A model generated the notes under the pieces. That model was given only the letters and a program-made list of their open reading frames with translations, made no database searches and was not told the DNA's origin. The position numbers and the translations under genes are program-made. From JALYUA01 sp039933215 (lineage in GTDB: Bacteria > Acidobacteriota > Thermoanaerobaculia > UBA5066 > Gp7-AA6), in NCBI GenBank assembly GCA_039933215.1, contig JBDTOO010000018.1:1-64000 (forward strand): a stretch of 64,000 nucleotides of DNA, in the 5' to 3' direction. Shown one piece after another: positions 36,172-44,913 of the stretch. Position 1 is the first letter of the stretch, and every line of letters starts with the position of its first letter.

Positions 36172-37275
36172 ATGTCCTCGCTGACGATCGGGCTGCTCGT
36201 TTTGCTCGCCGCGGCGGCCGTCGCCGCGACGTGGGCTTCGGTCGGACGGTCGCGCGAGGCGACGAGCCGGCTCGACCGTCTTCTCGCGGAGTCGGCGGCG
36301 GCGCGCGGTGCATCGGCGTCCCTGGACCGCCGGTTCGACGAGCTGCGCCGCTCCGTGGAGGACCGGGTCCAGGGGGTCGAGCAGCGGCTCGTCGACGGCC
36401 AGAAGAATCTGACGGACCACCTCGGCGCCTCGGGCCGCATCCTGCAGGACGTGGGCCAGCGCATGGGGCAGATCTACGAGGCCTCGCAGAAGATCGAGAA
36501 GCTCGCGGGCAACGTGACGCGGCTCGAGGACCTCCTGAAGCCGCCGAAGCTGCGCGGCGCGCTCGGCGAGGCGTTTCTCGAGCAGACGCTGCGCCAGGTG
36601 CTCCCCGCGCAGGGCTTCGCCATGCAGTATCGCTTTCCGGACAACGTCGTCGTAGACGCGGCGATCTTCCTCGGCGAGAGGATCGTCCCCGTCGACAGCA
36701 AGTTCCCGCTCGAGAACTACCGCCGCGCCCGCGAGGCGCCCGAGGAGACGGACCGCCGGCGGGCGTCGCGGGACTTCGCCTCCGACGTCCGCCGTCACGT
36801 CGACGCCATCCGCACCCGTTACATCCGGCCGGAGAGCGGCACCTGCGATTTCGCGCTCATGTACATCCCCGCGGAGGCGGTGTACTGCGAGATCGTCGGC
36901 GAAGGCGAGGAGACGGGGCTCGTCGAGTACGCAATGGAGCGGCACGTCATCCCGGTCTCGCCGCGGCTCCTTTACGCGTATCTCGCGACGGCCGCGATGG
37001 GCATGCGCGGCGTCGAGCTGCAGCGCTCCGCGCACGAGATCCAGGAGCGCCTGGCGGAGCTCGCGCGGCTCTGGGACCGCGTCGAGGATCCCTTCGCCAA
37101 GGTCCGCGTGCATCTGACGAACACCCAGAAGCAGTACGACGAGGCCTCAAAGGCCCTCGGACGATTCGCCGAGAAGCTCTCCGGCATCGCCGACGCGGAG
37201 GGTCCGGTGGGCAAGCTCGAGCCCGCCGCGGCGGCGGTCGCTTCGGCGCCGGTCTCCCTCTTCCCGCAAGCCTGA
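36172..37275 (+). CDS. rmuC: RmuC-family DNA recombination protein
   Basis: 367 residues: one N-terminal transmembrane helix (LTIGLLVLLAAAAVAATWA), a coiled-coil (about 25-110), then the nuclease-like RmuC domain (GALGEAFLEQTLRQVLP, DAAIFLGERIVPVDSKFPLE, YIPAEAVYCEIVG). The family limits recombination at inverted repeats and belongs to the PD-(D/E)XK-like nucleases. Length and order are typical. Monocistronic. Confidence 0.92.
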   Translation: MSSLTIGLLVLLAAAAVAATWASVGRSREATSRLDRLLAESAAARGASASLDRRFDELRRSVEDRVQGVEQRLVDGQKNLTDHLGASGRILQDVGQRMGQIYEASQKIEKLAGNVTRLEDLLKPPKLRGALGEAFLEQTLRQVLPAQGFAMQYRFPDNVVVDAAIFLGERIVPVDSKFPLENYRRAREAPEETDRRRASRDFASDVRRHVDAIRTRYIRPESGTCDFALMYIPAEAVYCEIVGEGEETGLVEYAMERHVIPVSPRLLYAYLATAAMGMRGVELQRSAHEIQERLAELARLWDRVEDPFAKVRVHLTNTQKQYDEASKALGRFAEKLSGIADAEGPVGKLEPAAAAVASAPVSLFPQA

Positions 37276-37306
37276 TCCGGCTCGCCACGAGCGAGCCCAT
37301 TGGACG

Positions 37307-37477
37307 AGGTGACAGGTGCCAGGTGTCAGGTGTCAGCAGCACTAACTGCCCTTCACGTCCCCTCTCTGGATATCACTCGTAGCCCGGCCCTGAAACGGGT
37401 GGCCAGTACCGGCCAGACGTTCTGCTGTCACCCGTCACCCGTCACCCGTCACCCTCTCTCACCTCTCACCTCTGACC
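37307..37477. repeat. Short tandem repeats between rmuC and arcA
   Basis: Four 7-bp units of AGGTGNC type at 37307-37334 and four perfect GTCACCC units at 37427-37454, followed by TCTCACC/TCTGACC units to 37477. The second block, read on the other strand, contains the same AGGTCAGAGGTGAGAGG string as the tract at 32.7 kb. Confidence 0.8.
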
Positions 37478-37532
37478 TGCCCCTCCCCCCTTCCCCCTGT
37501 GACGTACAATCCTGCGCCCCGCCGGGCGTGCC

Positions 37533-38807
37533 ATGACCCTCAGAGTCACCTCAGAAATCGGCAAGCTCTCCTCCGTCCTCGTCCACCTGCCGGGAGCGGA
37601 GATCGATCGCATGATCCCGGCGATGATGGAGGAGCTCCTCTTCGACGACATCCTCTACGGCGCGCGCGCGCGGGAGGAGCACCGGCGCTTCCAGCAGGTC
37701 CTCGGGTTCGTCGCGGACGAGATCCTGGACGCCCAGACGCTCCTCGCTGAAGTGCTCGAAACGCACCGCGAGGCCGTTCTCTCGGACCTCGGCTCGACGC
37801 TCGGGTGGGGTCCCGACATGGACTACCGGCTGCGCGATCTCTCCGCGCCGGCGCTCGCGGCGACCCTCGTGTCGGGCATCGAGAAGCCGGCGCAGGAGAC
37901 GTCCGTTTCGAGCTCCGACCTCTACTGGCTGCCGCCCATTCCCAACTATTTCTTCCAGCGCGACCCGCTCGTCGTCGTCGGCGACCGCGCCATTCGCGGG
38001 TCGATGGCGACGGCGGCGAGGTTGCGGGAGCCGCTGCTCTCCGGATACATCTTCCAGCTCCACCCGAGGTTCGCCCGCCCGGATGGAGTCTTCTGGTTCC
38101 AGGAGTTCTCCGCCGACTACTCCCCGGCGGCCTCCTACGCCCGCATGCGCCCGACCCTCGAGGGCGGCGACGTCCTCGTGCTCCGGGAGGACGTCCTCGC
38201 GATCGGATACTCCGAGCGCACCGAGAAGACGACGATCGAGCGCCTGACGGAGAGCCTGAAGGCGATGAAGTCCCCCGTCCGGCGCATCTTCGTGGTCGCC
38301 GTGCCGCCCTCCCGCTCCTACATGCATCTGGACACGGTCTTCACGATGATCTCGCGCGAGGAGTGCCTCGTCTACGGGCCGATGATCCTCGCCGAAGGCG
38401 TCGAGGAGGCCGACGTCTACGAGGTGGATCTCACGAAGCGCGAAGTGACGTGGAGGTCGGAGAGAGACCTTCTGTCGGCACTCAAGAGGCAGAAGATCGA
38501 CCTCGCGCCGATTCGCTGCGGCGGCGTGGATCCCATCGCGGAACGCCGAGAGCAATGGACCGACGGCGCAAACGCGTTCGCGGTAGCGCCGGGCGTGATC
38601 CTCCTGTACGACCGGAACGTGAAGACTGCGGACGAGCTCGCCCGCGCGGGATATTCGATCGTCGAGGAGTCGGACCTCCTGCTCGGAAGAGTCGAGCTCG
38701 ATCTCAAGCGCAAGACGGTCATTCGCCTCGCCGCGCACGAGCTTTCGCGCGCCCGAGGCGGTCCCCGCTGCATGGCGATGCCTCTCGTTCGCGAAGACCT
38801 CGGATGA
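37533..38807 (+). CDS. arcA: Arginine deiminase
   Basis: 424 residues; hydrolyses arginine to citrulline and ammonia. Guanidino-transferase motifs are LSSVLVHLPGAEIDRM, NYFFQRDPLVV (other bacterial enzymes usually read FTRD), TLEGGDVLVL, the catalytic His in MHLDTVFTMI and the nucleophile Cys in RGGPRCMAMPL. The ATG at 37533 has a TACAAT box 22 nt upstream. First gene of the arginine deiminase operon; no arginine/ornithine antiporter (arcD) is in the window. Confidence 0.93.
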   Translation: MTLRVTSEIGKLSSVLVHLPGAEIDRMIPAMMEELLFDDILYGARAREEHRRFQQVLGFVADEILDAQTLLAEVLETHREAVLSDLGSTLGWGPDMDYRLRDLSAPALAATLVSGIEKPAQETSVSSSDLYWLPPIPNYFFQRDPLVVVGDRAIRGSMATAARLREPLLSGYIFQLHPRFARPDGVFWFQEFSADYSPAASYARMRPTLEGGDVLVLREDVLAIGYSERTEKTTIERLTESLKAMKSPVRRIFVVAVPPSRSYMHLDTVFTMISREECLVYGPMILAEGVEEADVYEVDLTKREVTWRSERDLLSALKRQKIDLAPIRCGGVDPIAERREQWTDGANAFAVAPGVILLYDRNVKTADELARAGYSIVEESDLLLGRVELDLKRKTVIRLAAHELSRARGGPRCMAMPLVREDLG

Positions 38808-38871
38808 TCGGAGACCGCTCCCGGGCGCGGCAGCTCCGACCGCGCCCGTCCGCGCAGGCTGGAGCCGCGTC

Positions 38872-39852
38872 GTGACGTCGTCCCGGTTCTTCTCGTTCGT
38901 CCGGCCCCTCGCCGTGGTGGCGTTCGGCGGCAACGCGCTGCTCCGGCCCGACGATTCCGGGACGACCGCGGATCAGCTCCTGCGCGCGCGAGAAGCGGTC
39001 CGCCATCTGCTTCCGATCCTCGCGCGGGGATACGAGCTCATCGTCGTGCACGGCAACGGCCCGCAAGTCGGCAACCTGCTGATCCAGACGGACTGCGCCT
39101 CGGACCGGATCCCGCCGCAGCCCCTCGACTTCTGCGTCGCGCAGACGCAGGGCTCCCTGGGCTTCCTCCTCGAGCTCGCCTTCGACAACGAGTTGCCCCC
39201 GGCGGGTTTCCGCAAGGAGGTCGTGACGTTCGTCACGCAGGTCGAGGTCGACGCGGCGGACACCGCCTTTCTCGCCCCGTCGAAGCCGGTCGGTCCGTTC
39301 TTTTCCGCGGAGCGCGCGGCGGTCCTCGAGGAGACCCTCGGCTGGAAAATGGTCGAGGACGCGGGGCGCGGGTGGAGAAAGGTCGTCGCATCGCCGAAGC
39401 CCCGCGCGATCCGCGGCGTGGACGTCGCGGCTTCGCTCGTCAATCGCGGTTACATCGTGGTGGCCGCCGGAGGGGGAGGGATCCCCGTCGTGGTGACCGA
39501 GGAGGGAGAGGTACGCGGCGTCGAGGCGGTGATCGACAAGGACTACTCGGCGGGGCTGCTCGCGGCGACTCTTTCCGCCGATCTGTTCATCATCCTGACG
39601 GGTGTCGATCGCGTGGCGCGCGACTTCGGCAAGCCTACGGAAGAGCCCATCGCCGAGATGGACGTCGCCCTCGCGAAGCGCCTTCTCGCCGAGGGACAAT
39701 TTCCCCCCGGAAGCATGGGACCCAAGATCGACGCGGCGATCCGATACGTCGAGGGCGGCGGCCGCGAGGTGCTGATTGCGCGCGCCGAGAGCCTGACCGA
39801 AGCGCTCGCCGGAAATACCGGGACGTTCATTCGAGAAAAGAGACGAGTATGA
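38872..39852 (+). CDS. arcC: Carbamate kinase
   Basis: 326 residues; converts carbamoyl phosphate and ADP to ATP, CO2 and ammonia, the energy-yielding step of the pathway. Motifs are VVAFGGNALLRP, VVHGNGPQVGNLL, VAAGGGGIPVV, AVIDKDYSAGLLA and GSMGPKIDAAIRY. GTG start with TGGAG upstream; overlaps arcB by 4 bp. A spacer of 64 bp separates it from arcA. Confidence 0.94.
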   Translation: MTSSRFFSFVRPLAVVAFGGNALLRPDDSGTTADQLLRAREAVRHLLPILARGYELIVVHGNGPQVGNLLIQTDCASDRIPPQPLDFCVAQTQGSLGFLLELAFDNELPPAGFRKEVVTFVTQVEVDAADTAFLAPSKPVGPFFSAERAAVLEETLGWKMVEDAGRGWRKVVASPKPRAIRGVDVAASLVNRGYIVVAAGGGGIPVVVTEEGEVRGVEAVIDKDYSAGLLAATLSADLFIILTGVDRVARDFGKPTEEPIAEMDVALAKRLLAEGQFPPGSMGPKIDAAIRYVEGGGREVLIARAESLTEALAGNTGTFIREKRRV

Positions 39853-40772
39853 AACGCGACTACGTCAACGAGAACGACTGGGCTCCGGCCGAGATCGAGG
39901 CGCTCCTCGATCTCGCCGTCCGGATCAAGGCGGCGCCGGGCCGCTACGCGACGCGCCTCGCCGGAAAGTCTCTCGCGATGATCTTCGAAAAGTCTTCGAC
40001 ACGGACTCGCGTCTCCTTCGAAGCGGGGATGTTCCAGCTCGGCGGGCTCGGAATGTTTCTCTCCTCCCGCGACCTGCAGCTCGGGCGGGGCGAGCCGATC
40101 GCCGACACCGCGCGGGTCCTCTCGCGGTATACGGACGGGATCATGGCGCGGACCTACGCCCAGGCGACGGTCGAAGGACTGGCGGAGAACGCCTCCGTTC
40201 CCGTCATCAACGGCCTCTCCGATCTCCTCCATCCGTGCCAGGCGCTCGCCGACTTCCTCACCGTGCGGGAGAGGTTCGGCGCGACGAAGGGCTTCCCGAT
40301 CTGCTACGTCGGCGACGGGAACAACGTCGCGCACAGCCTCATGCTCACGGGAGCAAAGCTCGGGGCGCGCGTGGCGGTCGTGACCCCGGAGGGATTCGAG
40401 CCGGCGGAACCGATCGTCGCCGCGGCGAAGAAGACGGCGGCGGAAACGGGCGGCGCTATCCTCGTGACGCATTCCTTGGACGAGGGACTGCGGGGGGCCA
40501 GGGCTGTCTACACGGACGTGTGGGCCTCCATGGGGCAGGAGGACGAGGCCGCGGCGAGGGCGCGGAAGTTCGAGGCCTACCGCGTGACGCCGGAGGTGTT
40601 CGGGAAGGCCGCCTCCGACGCGATCTTCCTCCACTGCCTGCCGGCCCACCGCGGCGAAGAAGTCGACGCGGCGGTCATCGACGCGCCCTCTTCCGCCGTC
40701 TTCGATCAGGCGGAGAACCGGCTCCACGCCCAGAAAGCGCTTCTGGTCGAGCTTCTCGGGGGCGTCGCCTGA
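39849..40772 (+). CDS. arcB: Ornithine carbamoyltransferase
   Basis: 307 residues. The carbamoyl-phosphate site is EKSSTRTRVSFE, followed by the HPCQALAD motif, the ornithine site VGDGNNVAHSL and FLHCLPAHRGEEV. Within this operon it should run catabolically (citrulline phosphorolysis), though sequence alone cannot separate ArcB from the anabolic ArgF. Gene order arcA-arcC-arcB differs from the common arcABC. Confidence 0.93.
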   Translation: MKRDYVNENDWAPAEIEALLDLAVRIKAAPGRYATRLAGKSLAMIFEKSSTRTRVSFEAGMFQLGGLGMFLSSRDLQLGRGEPIADTARVLSRYTDGIMARTYAQATVEGLAENASVPVINGLSDLLHPCQALADFLTVRERFGATKGFPICYVGDGNNVAHSLMLTGAKLGARVAVVTPEGFEPAEPIVAAAKKTAAETGGAILVTHSLDEGLRGARAVYTDVWASMGQEDEAAARARKFEAYRVTPEVFGKAASDAIFLHCLPAHRGEEVDAAVIDAPSSAVFDQAENRLHAQKALLVELLGGVA

Positions 40773-41758
40773 GCGTCGGGAGGCGCTGGGCCGCGCGCTG
40801 GTCCCGGCCCGCCGGCATCGCGCTCGCGGCGGCGGCGGCCGTCATTGCGTTGATCGCCCTGATCGTGCTGGCGCGTCCCCATCGGGGCGCCGGCCGAACC
40901 GGCGCCGAGCCCGAATCCGCGATCGTGACCGTCGAAAGCGTCGAGCTGCGCCGCGAGGCCTCCGCGCGGTCGGCGATCGAAGGCGTTCTGCCGCGCGGCT
41001 CCCGCGTGTCCGTGGTCGCCGACCGCGGCCCCTGGGTCGAGATCCGGACCTCCCGCGACGCGAAGGGCTTTCTGCCCGCCGACACCGTGGAACGCGAATC
41101 CGACCGGGACTCGCGGCTGAAGAGAGCGTCGAAGATCCTTTCCTTCGCGCCCGTCTTCGGCGTGGTCGCGGAGGAATCCGACGTCCGTCTCGCCGCCTTC
41201 CCTCTCGCCGCGCGCACGGGGCGGATCGCTCGCGGAACGGCGATCTCGATCCACGGCGTCGACCACGCCTACTATGCGTTCCGCGCCGGCGACGGGAGCG
41301 TCGCATTTGTCGACTCCTCCGCCGTTGACCTGGTGCCGCGGGACCCCAAACAGCCGCCGATCGTGCCCGTCGCGACCAAGGAGCTCAAGGACGTGACGGT
41401 CACCGACATCGAGCCGGCCAGGGCCCCGACTCCCGAGATCTCGGCCGAGGGGGTGCCCGCCGATCCCGCCGAGACCTCGGACGAGGCGCTCGAGCCGGCC
41501 TCGCTCCTCTCGAAGGTGAATCCCGTCTACCCGGAAGCCGCCCGGCGGGCCGGAGTCGAGGGGACCGTGGTCCTCGACGCCCTGGTGGGGGAGGACGGCC
41601 GGATCGAGGAAGTTCAGATTCTGCGCGGCCTTCCGCTGGGGCTTTCCGAGGCCGCCGCGGAAGCCGTCCGGCGGTGGCAGTATCGGCCGGCACGCGGCCG
41701 GTCCGGTCCGGTCGCGTCTCACAAGACGGTGCGAATCGACTTCCAACTCGGCCAGTAA
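40769..41758 (+). CDS. TonB-like C-terminal domain protein with SH3 region
   Basis: About 329 residues. A transmembrane helix (IALAAAAAVIALIALIVLA) is followed by a bacterial SH3-like domain (VESVELRREASARSAIEGVL, GFLPADTVERES), a Pro-rich linker, and a TonB-type C-terminal domain (NPVYPEAARRAGVEGTVVLD, AVRRWQYRPARG). Single TonB-domain proteins of this kind often act in envelope processes other than iron uptake. The frame has no ATG/GTG/TTG before the membrane helix; the CTG at 40769, overlapping the arcB stop as CTGA, is the probable start. Confidence 0.75.
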   Translation: MSVGRRWAARWSRPAGIALAAAAAVIALIALIVLARPHRGAGRTGAEPESAIVTVESVELRREASARSAIEGVLPRGSRVSVVADRGPWVEIRTSRDAKGFLPADTVERESDRDSRLKRASKILSFAPVFGVVAEESDVRLAAFPLAARTGRIARGTAISIHGVDHAYYAFRAGDGSVAFVDSSAVDLVPRDPKQPPIVPVATKELKDVTVTDIEPARAPTPEISAEGVPADPAETSDEALEPASLLSKVNPVYPEAARRAGVEGTVVLDALVGEDGRIEEVQILRGLPLGLSEAAAEAVRRWQYRPARGRSGPVASHKTVRIDFQLGQ

Positions 41759-41800
41759 CGGCTCCGCGCGAAGGGAATGGGCGCCGCGCGGGCGAGCGCC

Positions 41801-41806
41801 TATAAT
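41801..41806 (+). promoter_or_regulatory. -10 box TATAAT for the FHA-GAF-cyclase
   Basis: Perfect TATAAT ending 10 nt before the ATG at 41817; no ribosome binding site lies between them. No -35 consensus is visible. Confidence 0.6.
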
Positions 41807-41816
41807 TTCCCCACCG

Positions 41817-43478
41817 ATGCTGCAGGTTCTCTATGAGACGGACGGCCGCGCGCAGGTCTTCAACCTCGCGAAATCCGAGGCGTCCATCGGGCGGTCGAAC
41901 GAGAACGACATCGTGTTGAACGATTTTTCCGTCTCCCGCCGGCACGCCGTGCTGCGCCGCGAGGGCGACGCCTGGATGATCTACGACAACCAGTCCACGA
42001 ACGGCGTAAAGGTCAACGACCGGGCGGTGCCCAAATCGTCGGTGGTCGACGGAGACCGCGCCGCCATCGGCACCTTCGTCCTTCGGTTCCGGGAGGAGAC
42101 GGAGAAGGAGGCGGCGGCGCCTCCTCCGTCGTCGCGGCGTGAGTTCGACTCGACGTCGACCTGCATCCGGCCGATTGCCGAATTCAACCGCGATTTCGGA
42201 CTGGAGAAGAGCGACGAGGTCATTCCTGAATCGACGGACCACCGCAAGCGCGCCGTCCTCGACGTCGCCTACAAGAACAAGGTGTTCGAGATCCTCGTCC
42301 AGGTGGCGAAGACCCTCATCTCCGCGGATGACGTCGAGACGGTGCTCGACAAGGTCATGGATCTCATCTTCGAGTACCTGCCGGTCGACCGGGGATTTCT
42401 CCTCCTCGAGGAGTCGGGCACCCTGCAGCTGCGCGTCACGCGGATGAAATCGTCGACGAGGCAGACGACCGACGGCTCCGCTCCCTACTCGCGGACGATC
42501 GTCGACATGGTCCTCAACCAGAAGGTGGCCGTCCTCACGTCCGACGCGCAGGCCGACGAGAGGTTCGACGCGGGGATGTCGATCCGGATGCAGCAGATCC
42601 GCTCGGCGATGTGCGCGCCGCTATGGAATCGCGACTCGGTGATCGGGGTCATCCACGTGGACTCGCCGATCCACGTCGGCACCTTCACGGAGAAAGACCT
42701 GGATCTCCTGACCGCCCTCGCGAATTTCGCCGCCGTGGCCATCGAGCGAGCGCGTCTCCACGAGCGGGTCGCGGACGAAAAGCGGATCCGAGGCCGTCTG
42801 GAGCGCTACCATTCGCCCCAGGTCGTCGAGGAGATCATCGGCGACGCGACGGCCACGGGCTCGTTCAAGTCGGCGAAGACCAAGACGGTCACGATCCTTT
42901 TTGCCGACCTGGTTGGGTTCACGTCGTGGTCGGAGAAGATGGGCCCTGACCAGCTCTCCTCTCTCCTCACGAAGTTCTTTACCCTCTCCTCGGACGCGGT
43001 GTTCTCGCAGGACGGGACGATCGATAAGTTCATCGGCGACGCGGTGATGGCCTTCTTCGGGGCTCCGATCGACCAGCCGGATCACGCCGCGCGGGCGATC
43101 ACGGCGGCGCTCAAGATCCGGCAGGGCGTCGCGGAATGGAACGCCGAGCGAGCCGCGAAGGGGGAGGCGGAGATCCAGGTCCGTATCGCGCTCAACACGG
43201 GCGAGGCGATCGTGGGCGAGATCGGATCGGAGCGCCGAGTCGACTACACGGTTCTCGGCAACGCGGTGAACGTCGCCGCGCGGATGGAGGAGTTCGTCGC
43301 CGGGGCCGGAGAGATCTGCATCGGCCCCGCCACCTATGAAGCGACGCGGAGCCTCTTCCGCGTGGCCCAGATGGGTCACTTCTCCCTGAAGGGTCTCTCG
43401 ACTCAGGTGCCTATGTACAAGGTGATCGACGTCGTGGCGCCGGAAGAGACCTACGGAGGAGCCGTCGGCGGCGCCTGA
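41817..43478 (+). CDS. FHA-GAF adenylate/guanylate cyclase
   Basis: 553 residues. An FHA domain (about 1-90; SIGRSNENDIVLNDFSVSRR, NQSTNGVKVN) reads phosphothreonine. A GAF domain (about 150-310) senses a small ligand or redox state. The class III cyclase domain has both metal Asp (ILFADLVGFTSW, DKFIGDAVMAFFG) and the transition-state Asn/Arg pair (LGNAVNVAARME), so it should be active. The Lys and Asp/Thr specificity positions favour cAMP. The convergent Ser/Thr kinase next door is a natural partner for the FHA domain. Its product could be read by the cNMP domains of the peptide exporter at 13 kb; this is speculation. Confidence 0.9.
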   Translation: MLQVLYETDGRAQVFNLAKSEASIGRSNENDIVLNDFSVSRRHAVLRREGDAWMIYDNQSTNGVKVNDRAVPKSSVVDGDRAAIGTFVLRFREETEKEAAAPPPSSRREFDSTSTCIRPIAEFNRDFGLEKSDEVIPESTDHRKRAVLDVAYKNKVFEILVQVAKTLISADDVETVLDKVMDLIFEYLPVDRGFLLLEESGTLQLRVTRMKSSTRQTTDGSAPYSRTIVDMVLNQKVAVLTSDAQADERFDAGMSIRMQQIRSAMCAPLWNRDSVIGVIHVDSPIHVGTFTEKDLDLLTALANFAAVAIERARLHERVADEKRIRGRLERYHSPQVVEEIIGDATATGSFKSAKTKTVTILFADLVGFTSWSEKMGPDQLSSLLTKFFTLSSDAVFSQDGTIDKFIGDAVMAFFGAPIDQPDHAARAITAALKIRQGVAEWNAERAAKGEAEIQVRIALNTGEAIVGEIGSERRVDYTVLGNAVNVAARMEEFVAGAGEICIGPATYEATRSLFRVAQMGHFSLKGLSTQVPMYKVIDVVAPEETYGGAVGGA

Positions 43479-43490
43479 GGCGCCCTGAAG

Positions 43491-44837
43491 CTACTGCCCC
43501 GTGGTCCGGCTCGCGCCGGACCCTTCCGCCGGAGGGACCGAACCCGTCGGCTCGAAGCTCGACCTCGCCGGCGGCGCCCCGGGGCGCGGCGTGAAAACGA
43601 GCGTCGGCTCCGCGGCGGGCGTCGGGGTGGGCGTCGCGTCTTCCACGATACGCGGCGCGACGACCAGCTCGTCCGGCACTGCCGTTTCGCGGCGGACCGG
43701 AGTCGCCGCCGCGGGGGCCGGCGCCGCGTCGCTCGTCCGCCTCGCCGCCACGGGCCGGTGGAGCACGTACCAGAGCCCCGCTCCGGCCGCGACGAGTCCG
43801 ATGAGCCCGCCGAGCAGCCACGGCCAGCCCGAGGCGCCGGCGTCCGCCGGCAACCGCTCCGCCGGGTCCTCGCCCGCGGCCGTCGGCCCCGGAGCGAGCC
43901 GCTTCAGGGCGCTCGCGAACTCACGGGCGTCGCGGAATCGCCGTTCGCGGCGCTTCTCGAGCGCCCTCGTGACGATCGCGGAGAGCGAGGGGCCGAGCTC
44001 CGGGGGAAGCCTCGACATGTCGAGAGGCGGCGCCGGCGCGTGGAGATGCTTTCCCAGGAATTCTTCCGGCGTCTCCGCTTCGAAGGGCGCCTTCCCCGTG
44101 AGCATCTCGTAGAGGACGACGCCGAACGAGTAGAGGTCGCTGCGGCCGTCGACCGCCTCTCCGGCGGGCAGCGAGCCTGCCTGCTCCGGCGAGCAGTACT
44201 TGAGCTTGCCGACGAACATGCCCGACCCGGTCATGCGAAGAGCTTCGGACGCGACCCGCTTGGCGATGCCGAGGTCGATGATCTTCGCGGACAATGCTCC
44301 GCCGCGCGTCTGCCGCAGCATGATGTTGTCAGGCGCGAGGTCGCGGTGGACGATGCCCTGCAGGTGGATCTCCTCGAGCCCCGCGAGAACCTGCTGCGCG
44401 ACCTCGAGAGCCTGCGCCGCCGGCAGCGGACCGCGCGTCCGCAGCCATTCTTCGAGCGTGACGCCGTCGATGAACTCCCAGACCATGTAGAACGACCCGT
44501 CCGGAAGCCGGGAGAAGTCGTAGAGCGCGGCGACATTCGGGTGGCGGATCGAAGCCGCGATCCGCGCCTCCTCCTGGAACCGGCGGGGCTCCACACCCTC
44601 CCCGAGGGCGTCCGGCTTCATGACCTTGATGATCCGGATCTCGTCGAGATGGAGGTGGCGGGCCTTGTACACCTCGCCCATGCCGCCCTCGCCGGTCTTT
44701 TCCAGGATCTCGTACTTGCCGTCGAGCGTCTGGCCAGGCTGGAGGCGCCGCGCCGAAGCGCCACACGATGGACAGAATCGCGCTTCCGCGGGCACAGAGC
44801 TGCCGCAGCGGGGACAGACGAGGGGATTCGACGACAT
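43491..44837 (-). CDS. Membrane Ser/Thr protein kinase with zinc ribbon
   Basis: 448 residues. An N-terminal zinc ribbon (CPRCGSSVPAEARFCPSCG) precedes a Hanks-type kinase domain (about 40-310): Gly loop GEGGMGEVYKARH, Lys in IRIIKVMKP, catalytic loop HRDLAPDN, and IDLGIAK where DFG is DLG. Then come a transmembrane helix (WPWLLGGLIGLVAAGAGLWY) and a Pro/Thr-rich extracytoplasmic tail. The product probably phosphorylates FHA-binding partners such as the adjacent cyclase. A TAAAAT box 8 nt before the ATG implies a leaderless mRNA. Confidence 0.92.
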   Translation of the reverse strand: MSSNPLVCPRCGSSVPAEARFCPSCGASARRLQPGQTLDGKYEILEKTGEGGMGEVYKARHLHLDEIRIIKVMKPDALGEGVEPRRFQEEARIAASIRHPNVAALYDFSRLPDGSFYMVWEFIDGVTLEEWLRTRGPLPAAQALEVAQQVLAGLEEIHLQGIVHRDLAPDNIMLRQTRGGALSAKIIDLGIAKRVASEALRMTGSGMFVGKLKYCSPEQAGSLPAGEAVDGRSDLYSFGVVLYEMLTGKAPFEAETPEEFLGKHLHAPAPPLDMSRLPPELGPSLSAIVTRALEKRRERRFRDAREFASALKRLAPGPTAAGEDPAERLPADAGASGWPWLLGGLIGLVAAGAGLWYVLHRPVAARRTSDAAPAPAAATPVRRETAVPDELVVAPRIVEDATPTPTPAAEPTLVFTPRPGAPPARSSFEPTGSVPPAEGSGASRTTGQ

Positions 44838-44845
44838 GTTCCACG

Positions 44846-44851
44846 ATTTTA
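44846..44851 (-). promoter_or_regulatory. -10 box TAAAAT for the Ser/Thr kinase
   Basis: TAAAAT on the minus strand ends 8 nt before the ATG at 44837. It is back-to-back with the rdgB promoter in a 76-bp divergent spacer. Confidence 0.55.
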
Positions 44852-44901
44852 GCCGACGTCCGCTCGCCGTCCCGCCGCGTCCCCTCTCGATCGTTCGCCC
44901 C

Positions 44902-44907
44902 TACAAT
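44902..44907 (+). promoter_or_regulatory. -10 box TACAAT for rdgB
   Basis: TACAAT ends 6 nt before the ATG at 44914, again too close for a ribosome binding site. Confidence 0.55.
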
Positions 44908-44913
44908 CGCCCG

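Noticed and set aside
32695..37477. Short direct repeats at 32.7 and 37.4 kb as a CRISPR array
   Set aside because: Units are 7-8 bp, contiguous and without spacers, and there are no cas genes.
37505..37510. TACAAT before arcA as a leaderless-type -10 box
   Set aside because: It ends 22 nt before the ATG, so the arcA mRNA would have a leader; it may still be the promoter.
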